Assembly (NCBI GenBank): GCA_015680685.1
Contig: MNCI01030702.1
Span: forward strand, 334,515 to 398,514
Source: Gnetum montanum
Lineage: Eukaryota; Streptophyta; Gnetopsida; Gnetales; Gnetaceae
Length of the DNA stretch: 64,000 nt
Direction: 5' to 3'
Notes under the pieces: model-generated
The model's database searches: none
What the model saw: the letters and a program-made list of their open reading frames with translations, nothing else
What the model was told of the DNA's origin: nothing
Translations under genes and position numbers: made by a program
Part shown: piece after piece, positions 1-12,239 of the stretch
How the letters are laid out: the number at the start of each line of letters is the position of its first letter
Position numbering within the stretch: the stretch's first letter is position 1

Positions 1-117
1 GCTTTCATCATCTCCTTTTTAAGATAGGTTATTGGATCAATTTACCATAAGAATATATTTGTAGAGTGTGTAAATAAAGCATAGAGGATGAAGAACATAT
101 CTTTTTATTTTGCCCAT

Positions 118-215
118 GAATGAATTAAAGGAATTAGCAACCTCTTGGCTAACAAGATAATGAGCTAACCACTTGAACCAAATATCATTAGCTAGGGGTG
201 AGGGTTTCAGTGCTG
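118..215 (-). repeat. tRNA-derived SINE-like remnant, copy 1
   Basis: Read on the minus strand, 180-162 resembles a pol III A box (TGGTTCAAGTGGTTAGCTC) and 145-132 (AGAGGTTGCTAATT) a weak B box. A related piece lies at 2196-2263, sharing the ATCATTAGCTA tail and the AATTAGC-ACCTCT block. Two copies of one tRNA-like pattern favour a dispersed SINE over a tRNA gene; no acceptor stem is visible. Confidence 0.35.
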
Positions 216-2195
216 ACCTAAAGCAACAAGGGATTTGACATTAATATTACATGCAATGTTACTAAATTTAGTAGGTGATCCTTCAATTGGAACCACCGAT
301 TCTTTTCCCTTCTATGAATTGCCTTATGATTTATATGAATCTGTTACTCAAAAAATTTCCAGAAAGTATGTTTTCATGCAAATTTTGAGTTATTTATCTC
401 ATTTGTCAAGTTTTTAAAATAATTTAAATTTGGTTTGGAAAGATCAAGGTTTGGATGTTGTCCATGCTCGTTATTTGTCAAACTTAATTTTGCTAGCAGA
501 ATTTGTTGATTCGACAATGGTTTCTAAGGAAATTGTTATTGGTGTTTTCAATAATCATCATGCTTATTGGTGATTTAAAAGTTAACTCCACCTTTTAATT
601 CAACATCTCTTGAATTTTGAAATATTCTTTGTTTTGTTGAATTACCAAATGTTCCATTAATTTTTGAAAAAATTGAAATAGATATTGTCTTTTGTATTGG
701 GCTAGTCAAGCATTCTAAAATCCTTGCTATAGTTGGTGGATTTTGTAGAATTCGATATATGATTGTAGTGGATTTTGATTCAATTAACTCATGGACCAGT
801 CACATGAGCTAAAAAATGAGGTGTAATGACCATCACAACTTAGATAGAGACCTATGATGGTCACTATTCATAGTTGATTGAAGAGTTGGGGGTAAAACCA
901 CAACGCATCTTGAGTTACATTGGTTACAAGTGGTTTTTTCAGTATCTATGCATTATTTAATGCAATTAATACTTTAATTCTACAAAATCATGCAAATAGT
1001 GTGAATTTTAAAATGTTATTTTTGAAAATACTTACCATTCAAAACTACAACCATGGTTTTGTAAAAGTATCATGCAACTCTAAGCCACAACTTAACTTGT
1101 ACATTGTCACTGTAACAAGTTGTGTAAATGAGTTGAGTTGAAAAACAACTCTTCATATGACTAGCCCATTAGAAATTCTTTTGCATGCCAATGAAATTGA
1201 TTATGTGCATAACATTATTTATTGCAATTTTTGAAAGTCCTGTCACTATTATCATTGAGAGGGTCACATGTTTGATTCATGTCTTTTTAGGGTGCAAAAA
1301 AAGGCAATGTAAGCATGCTAGGAACAAGCTACTATAAATGCTAGTAAGGTTTCTTTGCAAATGTTATAAATATTTCTAAGGGTTTTTTATATATGTTGTA
1401 AATCCTAAGATGATTTCTTCTGATAAGATTTAGTCGACCCCTTTCTTTTACTATGTTCAAGAAAATATGTTTTCAAGGAAGGTTCTGATGAAATTAGTTT
1501 CAAAAAATTCTTCAATGACTAAGGGTAAACAAATATATGTTTTTTAGGTTTTAGAGAACCCTATTGTTGGTTCAGATGGTTTTCAACTAGTTATCCATAA
1601 TAGAAGACATTGAAGAAGTCGATCTATTTACAATTACATGCCAAATCTTTAGAATGAACAACATTTTCAAGATATTTTAACTGCTAATAATTCATTTGTG
1701 ACTATTAGTCAAGATATAGAGATAATATCTTTTAATAATGTTGATGCTATTGGCAGGGTAGGGGCTTCCTCCCCCTCTACTCCATGTTAATCTTTTCATA
1801 GAATGCCCAATTTCCTACCCAAGAGGGAAGGTTTATTAGGATTGGTTGTAAATATGAAAATCTAAAAAGACATCTCCAAAATAGCTAGGCCTTTTATTTT
1901 TATTAATGTGGAGTTTCTCCTCTTTGCATTACTCATTTGCTTTTGTACTTTAGATTTTTATTTTTAATGTATATATTTTTTGGGTTTGACACTCCCCACA
2001 CTCAAATGAATTATAGTATTAATTTGCTTATTATTTTCTTTCAAATTAACCCTATTTGTTTGGGGCATTACATCAATGATTGTTTTCTTTTAAATTGACC
2101 CTATTTGTTTGGGTGTTAGAACACAAAATAATTTGACTATAGACATACCCAAAGACATAGAGCCAACATGATCCATTGGAAAAATGATAAAAAAA

Positions 2196-2263
2196 ATACA
2201 ATGATGCTTGAAATGTGACTTGAATTAGCGACCTCTTACCACTTGAGCCATCTATCATTAGCT
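2196..2263 (-). repeat. tRNA-derived SINE-like remnant, copy 2
   Basis: On the minus strand the order is A-box-like TGGCTCAAGTGGTA (2250-2237), then B-box-like AGAGGTCGCTAATTCAAGTC (2235-2216). The spacing is shorter than in copy 1, so one copy carries an internal deletion or the other an insertion. Both start with the same flank (TAGCTAATGATA on the minus strand), which ties them to one family. Confidence 0.35.
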
Positions 2264-2838
2264 AATTTAATCTTATACTAAAGTTTAATATCTATTCATG
2301 CAAATATTAATCATTTATATTAAAAAAGATACGTTGTAAGCCCTCCTAGAGAAAACACGTTTTACCAAAATGTTTTAAAGCATATTTAGATAAAATAAAT
2401 TGAAAGAATTCCATAAAAATTTCAGCCTCACTTTAAAATGCAAACTAGTTTGCCCTTCGATCAAAGAAACGAGCGAGACCCTTACAACTTGATTCCTCGC
2501 GTCGGAATCTTCACAGCTTCATAATCGAACAGCCTTGGTCCTTTCATACAAAACTTAAAAGGCGTCCTATAAAAAAAAAATTATTTCGAGAAAAACAACA
2601 GGCGAAATTCATGGGTAGCACAACAACGCTAGTGGAATAGCACCAAAACGTTGGCTTCGACTTTGAAATTGAAGCAAAACAGGCTACTTGCGGACGCTCA
2701 CGAACAACGAAATTAAAGAAATAAAAACACAAAAGTCATCATTTCCAAGTCAAAAATGTCCGACATGTGGGCCGGGAAGTCACGCCACCGTCGCCACGCG
2801 GGACTTTTAAAGTATCTAAAACGAACGGCCGCACTTTC

Positions 2839-2860
2839 CACGTGGCAGATCTGCCACGTG
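2839..2860. promoter_or_regulatory. Perfect 22-bp palindrome: two back-to-back G-boxes
   Basis: The half-site CACGTGGCAGA (2839-2849) is followed directly by its exact reverse complement TCTGCCACGTG. Each arm carries the G-box core CACGTG with the GGC extension bound by plant bZIP (GBF, ABF/ABI5, HY5) and some bHLH (PIF) factors. It lies about 245 bp upstream of the TATA box. Perfect symmetry over 22 bp suggests selection. Inference: light or ABA/stress control of the downstream gene. Confidence 0.7.
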
Positions 2861-3082
2861 TTAAGGCCATGCCTTTGCTTTGTCTTAAAGCGCGCTGACT
2901 GAAACGCCCTCTTCGCGAAACCGCTAATGAATATTTCATTTTCTTTTTTGTCGCAGCTCCCTGTTTTGATTTCCTCAGCGTTTACGTTTTCGAAGCTTCG
3001 CTGATTCAACGGCGCGTGGAAGGAAATGTTTCCAGGCAGCGATCCTTCACGAAGCTTGAAACGTAAGAAGCGTTTGGCTCTG

Positions 3083-3090
3083 TATAAATA
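3083..3090 (+). promoter_or_regulatory. TATA box TATAAATA
   Basis: A consensus plant TATA box lies in GC-rich surroundings. Plant transcription normally starts 25-35 bp downstream, here about 3113-3123. That is downstream of the ATG at 3102, so this box decides between the two candidate starts: the in-frame ATG at 3138 is more likely the initiator. Confidence 0.75.
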
Positions 3091-3137
3091 CGCGCTCTGC
3101 GATGCGAGAAAACGTAGAAAGCTTGTCTGAAACGGAA

Positions 3138-6100
3138 ATGGCGATCAACGGTTCTGAGAATGGCCTGCGCGCGGGTTACTATGTGGAGCAGGGAATGGAG
3201 AAGGCGGATTTGGATGCTAGGCTGCCTCTTGTCCAGGACGCAGATCTCAGGGACAAGGTCGTGCTTCTTCGAGTTGATCACAACGTCGTCAAGAAAGGTG
3301 TGCTTTGCCTTTTGCTGCTTTTGATCGGAATTTCCTTTCCTTGCTTCTTCATCGGCTGGACTAGATTTTGCTTCAACAATGTGTTTGGGAATCGCCTTGC
3401 GTTAAGAACTTTGATACATGGCAGTTTTTCGTTGATGAACATGTATCTTCGACCGTTTAGTCTTCAGGAATGGTTATAGTGATTGTGGTCAACTGGATTT
3501 TTATTTCGTTGGAAGTTCGTGCATCGGGTTCACTCGATTTGGGATCAAGAATTTGTGTTTCGAATGATTTTGCTTTGAATCCTTCACAGTTCTTGTTTAA
3601 CAATGTGTGTTTTCGGTTGTGTTCCCTCTAGGAATACCTACAATGATGTCGTTTGTTTTCAGAGTTTTTGCCTTTGGACATCTTAGTTTGACAATAGGTG
3701 CTGCAAATTTGTATCTCCGAATCTTTGGTGATTGACGTTTTAAAGAATATTCACATGCTAAGAGAGTTTTTGTGTAACTTATGTATCTTTGACAGTTTCT
3801 GCTTTGTCAATACGTAGTTTGACTGCATTTGCTTTTACAAGTAGTATTTGAAATTTCTCTAGGGTTCATGTTTTCTTGGTGCGGCTTGCTCTAAGCATTT
3901 GCATCCTTGCAAATTAGAACCAATATTTTGCAAATGAATTTCCTTAAATGAGAGCTCGAATTTAACCATTTGTCACATAAACCATACCCGCATTTTGTCG
4001 AGCTTCATTTAATAGGATTTGTTTGTTTGCTTGATACATAAGCCTGACAGCATTTGTCTTTGAGTTTGGAGCCTTGGCTTGCTTGAAAATATAACCTATC
4101 AAAAATTTTTGTACGAACTTACATGTGTCATCTGTATATATATCAAAGAAGCTTTCATTAACTAGAAGAAAGCAAGATCATTTACGTTGTAGACGGGATC
4201 TACCCAGCAAGGACAAAAATTCAACCCTTTTCTCAGTACGTCTTACAGAGTTTAACGTAGAGGAGAATTTTAACTTAGAAATTCTTTTATGACTAAAGAA
4301 GAGGATTTAAAAAAAGTTTCCATGTATCGTTGAAAATTAATCCTGCATCGTTGAAGGGCATTGTTAACATTTGCCTATCCAAGAAAAATAAGGGAGACCC
4401 TGAATTTTTGCCCCTTCTCCCCAGCTTTTGAAGCCGTTTTTCAGACTTCTTTTTTAAAAAATACATTCTAGGAATGAGGACGTTCTGGCATTTCCACGTA
4501 GGTTTCATAATGTGTTTTTGCATCCTCATTTTATATTAAATTCGTTTTTTGGTTGGATTTCTAACTCTAAACAACCTTGTTTAACGATTTCGGACAGCTT
4601 TTTTTTTCTTGTGCGTGGGTCATGAGCACGTTTTTTAGTAGGATGTCTAAATCTATATAACCTTGTCTAACGAGTTGGGACAATTTTTTTCCCTATTTTG
4701 TCATGAGCATATATATTTTTCATTTTGTTAAGTATCAAGTGAAATTTTACTGTTTGTTTTCTTTTCAGAATAAAGAGTTTAATCTTTCTGGGTGACATGT
4801 TGCATAAAAATTTTTACAGGGAAAATTTTGGATCAATATAGAATTGATGTGACCCTACCGACCATGTATAACATAGTGGAGCGTGGCGGAAGGTTAGTTT
4901 ATTGTACACATTGTTATCGATACGCGCTTCTCTGTTTGTATTTATTCTGCTTTATTCTTAACTATTATCAATGTATAACTTGCAATAATTGATTTTCTGG
5001 TTATCGGATTATGCAGGCCCATAATAATGACTCACGTTGGACGTCCGTACGATAAAAAGACAAAGACTATATCAATCCGCGAAGATGACTCTGTGGACGC
5101 TCTTGTGGCCTATTTGCAACGGAAGCTACGCATAAAGTTTGCAATTCCTCGTTTCAGTCGTACCGAGAAAAATGGAATTCTGGATATTGACACTTCCGTC
5201 AACTGGCTTATTCAAGATCTTAAAGCCCGAAAGATTGGCGGAATTTATCTGCCGAATACTCGTTGGTTTGCAGTACGTCTTTTTTATTTGAAAAAAAAGA
5301 AAAGAAAAGCAATATGTTCTTATGCCGATCGTTGTGCAGAGTTGTAATGCTTGTTAATAGCATTGTTTCATCATTTTAAGGAAATCAATTTAACCAATGA
5401 ATTTATTTGTTATTTCTTGATTGGATTAGGGAGAAGAAGCCAAAGGTGAAATGCTAGAGAGACTTGCCATTCAGCTAAGTGCCTTAGCTGATGTATATGT
5501 CAACGATGCCTTCGGTTCATGGCAACCCCATGTTTCTACTTACCACATTGCGAAGTACCTGCCATCTTATGCAGGATTGTCTATGCAGGTCTCTGTAATT
5601 TTTTTATTTCCTTGTTTTTTAAAATAAATTTCTATTCATAGAGACATTATTTAAGCCAGATTTATTTTTTAAGAATTTGCTGAATGTCGCTTGGCAACAT
5701 GATAAATCCCTTTATTGTCACAGGATGAATTATTTCATGTGCAAGCAGTTTTGAATCCCAGCAGGCCGTTTGTGGCAATAGTTGCAGGTGCGAAGTATGA
5801 CACCAAGATTGGTCCCTTAAATGAAATATACAAAAAAGTTGACAAGCTTGTTTTGGGTGGCCTCATTTACAACACGTACTTGTGTGCAAAATATGGAGTA
5901 AAAATTGCTGGTGTTGAGGTATGCTGAGCACATATGATGGCCAGTCTATTGACTTTTTAAGGGAAATTGTTTGGATTTTCGTTTATATTTTGATTCATTT
6001 TTTACTTTTATGCAGGATTCGGACATCGAACTTGCAAAGCAGCTTGTTGAGCTGGATAATGTGCACAACAAGATAGTGGAGCTGCGTGTACTTGTAGAAA

Positions 6101-6959
6101 CCGAGACACTGGATGGTAGATTTGAGGGAAAATACCGATTAATTGATATAAAGGTATTCTAGACAATCACAGTTTCATTAAAGTACTTTAGTTACGAGAT
6201 AACGAGTTCAATCCTTACGGCAATTCAACTTATACGCTCATTAGAAATATACCTTAGGTAGTTACCGAAGCTTTTTTTCCTTAATTTATTTCACCGTCAC
6301 CTGTACCAATCATTGTTTACCTTTTAAACATTGCGTTGTAGGACTTCGCACCCGGTCAGACATATAAGTATGTTGTGGATGTTGATCCTGCATCATTCGA
6401 GGAAGATGACGTTCAGCAAACAATGAGCACAGCTATGACAATATTTGTCAATGCTGTGATGGGGCTGATGCCGTCTTTTTGGCATGGTACAAGTAAAATG
6501 AACGAAGTCATTGATAAAAATCGTGCAGCTCAAAAATTCTTTGGCGGTGGTGATACGCTTCAAACCTTCAAAAGGTGAATTCAGTCTTCAACTCGTTGAC
6601 AGATAGTTTTAATTCAAATTATGCCACATTATTCGGTCGCGTCATTACACCACGCAACAAAAATCTGATTCGCTAATCGACATGCAGTCTGTATTGTGTT
6701 TTATTATGAACAAAATAGAGTTTTAAAGACATTTGTTTTGAAATTTTATTTTTCTAGTGTTATGACATTTTTATTATTTTGCAGCTTACACCCAGTCATG
6801 TATCAGTCTGCGTTGGAGAACGTTAAATACTATATGTTCACAGGAGGTGGTACTGTTTTGAAGGTTATTGAAGAAGGAGACCCAATGGGTTTAGATCCTG
6901 TTAAAGCTTTGATTGAGAACAAAGCAAGCTATTGCAGCCAAAGCAATCCAAGTAAATAG
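3138..6959 (+). CDS. Divergent phosphoglycerate-kinase-like protein (8 exons)
   Basis: Exons read as 3138-3297, 4820-4892, 5017-5272, 5430-5588, 5724-5918, 6016-6153, 6342-6574 and 6785-6959. All introns are GT-AG and the joined frame is open for 462 codons. PGK landmarks appear in order: RVDHN (residues 45-49; usual RVDFN), THVGRP (83-88; usual HLGRP), VNDAFG (187-192), [10 protein letters not shown] with a following DTK (231-244), GGGDT (395-399) and a late TGGGT (424-428). These are the substrate and nucleotide contacts of the two-lobed PGK fold, which passes phosphate between 1,3-bisphosphoglycerate and ADP. Oddities: the HRxHAS segment after DAFG reads SWQPHVST, and the usual WNGPMG nucleotide-site motif is replaced around 364-377 ([14 protein letters not shown]). 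A 40-residue acidic N-terminus precedes the fold and does not look like a transit peptide, so a cytosolic place is inferred. The start at 3138 (GAAATGGCG) is preferred over 3102, which would add 12 residues but lies above the predicted transcription start. It is a PGK family member; whether it is still a PGK enzyme is uncertain. Confidence 0.85.
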
Positions 6960-7157
6960 AAGTTGATTTTTACCCTAGTGTTTCATTTACGAAGATTAGA
7001 GATCTGCTCATATGTGGAGTTTGAGCTTTCAATGGATATTATATTTTTTGAACATTAACAGCTGCGTTTGAAAATGGCTGTTTAAATACCCATATTTAAA
7101 AATCATTGAATAATTTAGCCTTCATTTGTGATTTGGGGCCGTAAATTCTGAAAAATC

Positions 7158-7163
7158 AATAAA
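7158..7163 (+). terminator. Polyadenylation signal AATAAA
   Basis: A canonical AATAAA lies about 200 bp after the TAG stop at 6957-6959, a normal 3' UTR length for a plant gene. TG-rich sequence follows. No other AATAAA is as well placed. Confidence 0.5.
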
Positions 7164-7419
7164 ATTCGACTTTACAATGGCTTGAGCTGGTTTACAATTG
7201 CTAGCAGCTTGCACCTGTAGGTAGTCTAGTTAGATTTTCTAATGCACAAATTTACATATATTCCTCAATAAACAAATCTCATTTTCTTTTTCCTAGCTTA
7301 TATTTACCTCCATTTCACGTGAAATTACCTGCATTAATAGCAAGTAGCCATCTATATTGGTAGCTTCATGGGCTGTAATTTCGTCATGCAAAATCTGAAT
7401 AGCACTGACCTGTATGCAG

Positions 7420-7471
7420 ATAAAGATGGCGATTCAGGAGTCTAGTTTCAGAAGGCTGGCTACCATATCAG
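7420..7471 (+). other. Isolated exon-like segment downstream of the PGK-like gene
   Basis: A 52-bp block is bounded by TGTATGCAG before and CAG-GTAATT after, which are good acceptor and donor signals. Inside it ATGGCG opens a frame (MAIQESSFRRLATIS) to the donor. It could be an alternative 3' exon of the kinase-like gene, the first coding exon of a lost gene, or chance. I see no partner exon up to 10 kb. Confidence 0.25.
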
Positions 7472-10400
7472 GTAATTACTGTGTTTTAGACACCATTCAG
7501 TGCACACACTTAGAGAGTTTACTATTTACTTTTCCACAACCTTTTAAAATTCGAATCGACTAGCAACAGAATCCTCTTTTTACATTTTAAAAAAAGAAAT
7601 ATAAAAGGATCAGGAATGCGTTGAAACAGTCCCCATTTCTGAGAATTATACTTTTCTAATAACATTTCTCATAACAGAGAAATATCATTTTCGGATAGCA
7701 AGGGATTGAACTATTATTTCCTTTCTATAAAAATAGATGTTCCTTTAATAAGTTTGAATCCTCATTGTCATTCTTTTAATTAGAAGATGTTAATATTCTG
7801 TTTACATGTCACCTGTGAGCGATACCACCAAATTAAATTATGCATTGTGAAATTTGTTCCTTGTTCCTAATAACAAAAAATGTTTGCTGTTAGAATTTGA
7901 CAGTCCAAAAAATAATTTTGGAACCGGAATACAAATTCTTCCGTTTTTTTTTTTAAATTATAAATCCTTTGTTTTATCACAATGGTGTATTCCTCCAAGT
8001 CTTGTAACAATTTGAGAGTCACTTTTGTGTTGATTGAATGATCTTTTGATGCCTTGCTAATCTACATTTTACTTATCTACACTTTTTACAGTGTTCTCAA
8101 ATGGCATAGCTTTGACCTGAATTTATGACCTATCAGCAAGGATAAACATCTTTTTACCCTTTATCCTGTCATAACAATATTTCCTGCTATGTAAATCGGC
8201 CATAGGATTGGTCTTTGTTCACAAAGTAAATAAACAAATAAAATTACAATGTGATAGATAAGATAATACACAAGTTGATATGCTACACGATGTCATCCCC
8301 CGGCAGCATAAGCTATATAGAGGAGTAACATCCTTAACATTAGTCATTCTTTGGTTTTGAATATCCAGCTAAAAATTGTTTGATCTTTTTTCCAGCTGGC
8401 TTCTTTTTTTTCTGAATATGAAAATAGCTTTGACATCGAACGGAGGCAGCTAGATTGTTTTTAAGTGAATAGTGAACCTGATGATTTAAAAGAAATTACG
8501 AGGTTAAACGGATTGTTTTTTTAAATACCAAGATAATTAAAGATTATTCATCAACTTTATTTTCCCCTCTGTTTTAAACAAGCGCAATGCTTTTTTTTTA
8601 ATGACATGATTCTGATTAATGCAAGTCAGGGTCTTGATGCATTATTATAGTAAAACACCATCTGATTGGGGAGTAAGCATTCAAAATATAATTCTTATTA
8701 GTATTAACTATTATTGTATTAAAAAAGTATGTCATATGGTATTAGCTATTATTGTACTAAAAGATTCGTTTTTTGTAATTTTTTTGTGCAATTACTTTAT
8801 TTGGGAACTTCATTAAGGTGTTTCGTTTTTTAACATAGCTTAACAGTACTCATATTCAATGGTGAACACCCACAAGCTATGTTAATAACTTGGCATCCAT
8901 CGGTGCCGGGGAACTTGTGCATATGAACCCTTGATTCTGAATGAATTGTCTTCCATAGATCCTGGTAGTTATCTAAAAAAATTAAAAAAAAAAAGGGAAA
9001 AAAGTGACTCCGGTGTTTTGTACATTGGGTTGTCCATTTTATGGTCAAATCATTATAGGTTTTGAAAGGGCTTTGTATCACTTGTTTGATGCAGCATATG
9101 TTGGGTGTTTTTATGTTTGTGTTGGCTTAAGCTGCATGGCTTGCGTGCCCAATATGTCTTTTCCTTTTAAGAGAAGATCTTAAATAACCAGGGCACACTT
9201 ATCTGTTCAGACTTAAAATATGCATTAGGTTCTAATTTATTTAGTCGATCTAAAAATAATTCTGCCGATTCTTGTAAATTTATTTACTTTCAATTCGTTC
9301 ATTTTACGTGTATTTGAGATGGATTAGTTAGACTTCGATTTTCCCGAATAATCATGGAGTAATTTTCTGCATCAAACACAAATCCTAGAATCGTTGCAAT
9401 ACTTGTGTACTTTTAATACTTTGCGTAATTTATAAAGTATCGTTGCAATACTTATGTACTTTAATATTTTTGTACTTAATAAAGTAGCCTTGACATCACA
9501 GAGATATTTTCATGGCATATGATTATGTTGTCTTGTGACGAAGGATTTAGCTTTGGGGAGAGTGTTGTACATAGGAATTATAAAGGATAACTTTGAAATG
9601 CACATAGGAATTATAAAGGATAACTTTGAAATGCTTCGTTACCATGTTACTGTGCTGTACCATTGTAGAATACTTCATTTATTTTATTGTGAATGAAGAT
9701 AGTTTTCTGAAATTTTAGCTCAATATTTATCTACATAACATATAGTAGTAAAGATTGTTACTTAAAGTATGCAAATAGGCTGAACACCACTGTATAGAAT
9801 TTACAGATATCTAGTTGGCATGTTACAAAGGTAGTTCAGTTAGAAAAGAGCTTCAATAATTGAAGGATGCTCTGCCAATAGATTCACGATGTTCTTGGCA
9901 CTCTCCATTGCATTGTTCTTTGTAGCTACAGATGTTGCCGAAGGCAGGTTTAATGATGTTTACTTTGCCAAAGATGTTTGCGGCGATGAATTTGTAGATT
10001 CAAGATTGTTAGCATTAGCGTTGTTAGTTTGAGCTACTGGCTTGGGTGCAATCGATTCTATTGGTACTTTGAAGGTTGCCAGCTGTGTTTCTCATCAATG
10101 CTGGGCTTCACGTTAGCTTCCTTTCCTATTTTTCCATACCTTTTTTTATTAGGTGGAAATATGTTCATGCATTGTAAAGACTTGACTCAAGATATGATTA
10201 CAAACGCAAGACTTTGTTGTTTCTGTGGATCTTATATCCACAATAGCGTCAGGGAGGGTCAACCCTTCCGATTTTTGGATCGTTAACCACCATGCAAAAA
10301 CATGGTCAATTGCATTTTCAAACCCGTGGAGATCGCACTACGACACACATTTGGAGTTCAGCTTGTTGAATAGTGGATAATCTGGGAAGTGCACAATCAC

Positions 10401-10502
10401 ATAGTGTGGAAGCTAGGGTGATGCTCTATTTCTGGCATAGATGATCTTCACAATGGTTCCCATGGTAACATTCACTAGGCTTGCCTCCATCCATATGTTC
10501 CG
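7472..10502. other. Intergenic spacer without recognised genes
   Basis: AT-rich DNA with short chance open frames on both strands and no domain that I can recognise. One 33-bp unit is duplicated in tandem at 9569-9633. The part at about 9880-10050 has a few longer plus-strand codon runs, but nothing assignable. Confidence 0.55.
9569..9633. repeat. 33-bp tandem duplication
   Basis: The unit beginning ACATAGGAATTATAAAGG occurs twice with identical sequence and a period of 33 bp. It is one of many such near-perfect tandem duplications between 9.5 and 33 kb. Confidence 0.85.
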
Positions 10503-11288
10503 TGTTAGAATACACATGCATAATCTCTTAAATCCACACCAAAATGACTATAATGACTTCATATGGCTATAGAAACATGAGACAAACATGAGGAAAGACT
10601 CCCACAAGCTAAAGACGCCTGAAACAAGCACATGCCGAGAGAGTTATGTGCTTTTATATCAAATTAACACGAAAGGGTTGAAACCCATGGATATGAATAT
10701 GAAACAAGGGAGAACTTGCTTGAACTTGCAAATGGGGAGTGAATCCCTTGAATTAAAGTATAAAACCGCTTCTAAATTCTTCAAATCTTTACTATAAACA
10801 TAAGGAAATATACATTTAACTTTAGAAACTTGAGAGAACTTGAAATTGAAACATGCATGGAGGAAACATGTGAGAATGCATAAATTGTAAGAAACTATGA
10901 AAGAAAAGCTTGCAAAAACTTGGGAGAAGAACATATAAAAGGGGATTCACTCCTCAAATTGGGAGAGCCATGTTGCAAGAATGCAAGAGAAGAGAATGGT
11001 GAAAGTTAGGAGAGCTTCCCCAAGCATACAAAGCTTGCACAATAATGCCCAGGGAGAGCTTCTATTAACTTCAACTCAAAATGCAATGGAGGGGTTCACC
11101 CCTATTTATAATTTTTTGTGGAGGATTTTACCTCTTGGAATATGGGCCATACATGAAGGCTCTTGGCTCCTTCTTGCTCTTTTTAGCAATTTTATCAATT
11201 CCTAATATTCTAAGACCCTTTTTCTTCAAAAACAAAAGCACTTATAACACCTAGTACATCAAAGTAAACATTCACACTATTTCTAACA
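10503..11288 (-). mobile_element. Solo LTR, copia-type (786 bp)
   Basis: The segment has inverted termini TGTTAGAA...TTCTAACA typical of plant copia LTRs. On the minus strand a TATA box (TTATAAATAGGGG, about 11100-11113) lies within the segment, supporting minus orientation. No primer-binding site, polypurine tract or coding region flanks it, so it is a solo LTR left by LTR-LTR recombination. The flanks GTTCC and GTTGC give only an imperfect target-site duplication, so a boundary may be off by a base. Confidence 0.6.
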
Positions 11289-12050
11289 GTTGCCAAATGA
11301 GCTTCAGTTCTTAAGCTGCATATGCTGCTTCTATTTATGGTTACATGCTTCCAACCCCTGCAAGCATTGTTTGTGACTGCAAATTTGTGATTTTTTCACA
11401 TGCCATCTATGTTATGCATATCTATGTTTATGTTGCCTGCACCAGATAGATTTGTGGAAATTTACTTGCACACCACCTGTGTGCACACTATTGTATGCCT
11501 TTATTTGTTGTTGTGTGCAGTGTGTGTTGATGTATGCACTTGTGCACTGTTGCAATGTGTTGTTCCTCTTGATGAATTTTGGTGTGCATCTTAGCTAGTG
11601 GTCCTTTACTTAGTGGTATAAGTGGACAATGATTTCTTCTCATGTACTCTAGTTATGTGTATCTCTTCATGTACTCCAAGTTTCAGCATGCTCTGATATT
11701 ATGCTAGCCATCAAGAAGTGAATGATTAAGGCTAAAATGAGAGAGAGAAAAAAAGTATGCATGTGTATAATGCAATAGAAATAACTCGAAATGCATTTTA
11801 ATTGCTTCATCTAATACATCATCCTTGCAGGTAGGAAACACCTATTTAAAAGCTATTTTAAGGTTAGTGTTTATTTTGGGTTTTAAATCCTAAAATAGGA
11901 CCCACCCACTAAAACTACCAAACTTAGTGATGCAATTTATGTAGGTTAACAATCATTCTTGGTCTATTTCTTTGCTTTACTTGTATTGAGAATTAGGTTT
12001 GCAAGGGAACATTGAGCTTCTATGTAAAGCTAAGCTTATTTATGTATGGA

Positions 12051-12204
12051 ATCATTATTGGTCTATATCCATGCTTGACCTGTGTTGAAGAATTAATGTT
12101 TCAAGGAAGTATTCAGCTTTGTTGTTAATCATTATTGGTCTATATCCATGCTTGACCTGTGTTGAAGAATTAATGTTTCAAGGAAGTATTCAGCTTTGTT
12201 GTTA
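12051..12204. repeat. 77-bp tandem duplication
   Basis: The unit starting ATCATTATTGGTCTATATCC is present twice, back to back, with no difference that I can see. The lack of divergence contrasts with the decay of the surrounding DNA, so it is very recent or an assembly effect. Confidence 0.85.
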
Positions 12205-12239
12205 GGCTAAGCTTTTTATTATTTTATTATTTTTTGTGA

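Larger units (their letters stand above)
1..2450. other. AT-rich spacer upstream of the kinase-like gene
   Basis: No convincing coding region is seen on either strand; the short open frames lack recognisable domains and codon structure. The stretch is AT-rich with homopolymer runs. The only structure I can support is a set of tRNA-like (SINE-type) remnants near 118-215, 1260-1280 and 2196-2263. Base composition changes sharply near 2450, where the promoter region of the kinase-like gene begins. Confidence 0.6.
2450..3137 (+). promoter_or_regulatory. Promoter and 5' leader of the PGK-like gene
   Basis: This stretch is clearly richer in G+C and CpG than the DNA on either side, as expected for an unmethylated plant promoter. 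It contains a paired G-box palindrome (2839-2860) and a TATA box (3083-3090) in the right position for the downstream gene. No start codon in good context precedes 3102. The CpG richness stands out because CpG is depleted in the surrounding transposons. Confidence 0.7.

Noticed and set aside
3102-3137. ATG at 3102 as the start of the PGK-like protein
   Set aside because: It lies only 12 bp below the TATA box, above the expected transcription start, and has a weaker context than 3138.
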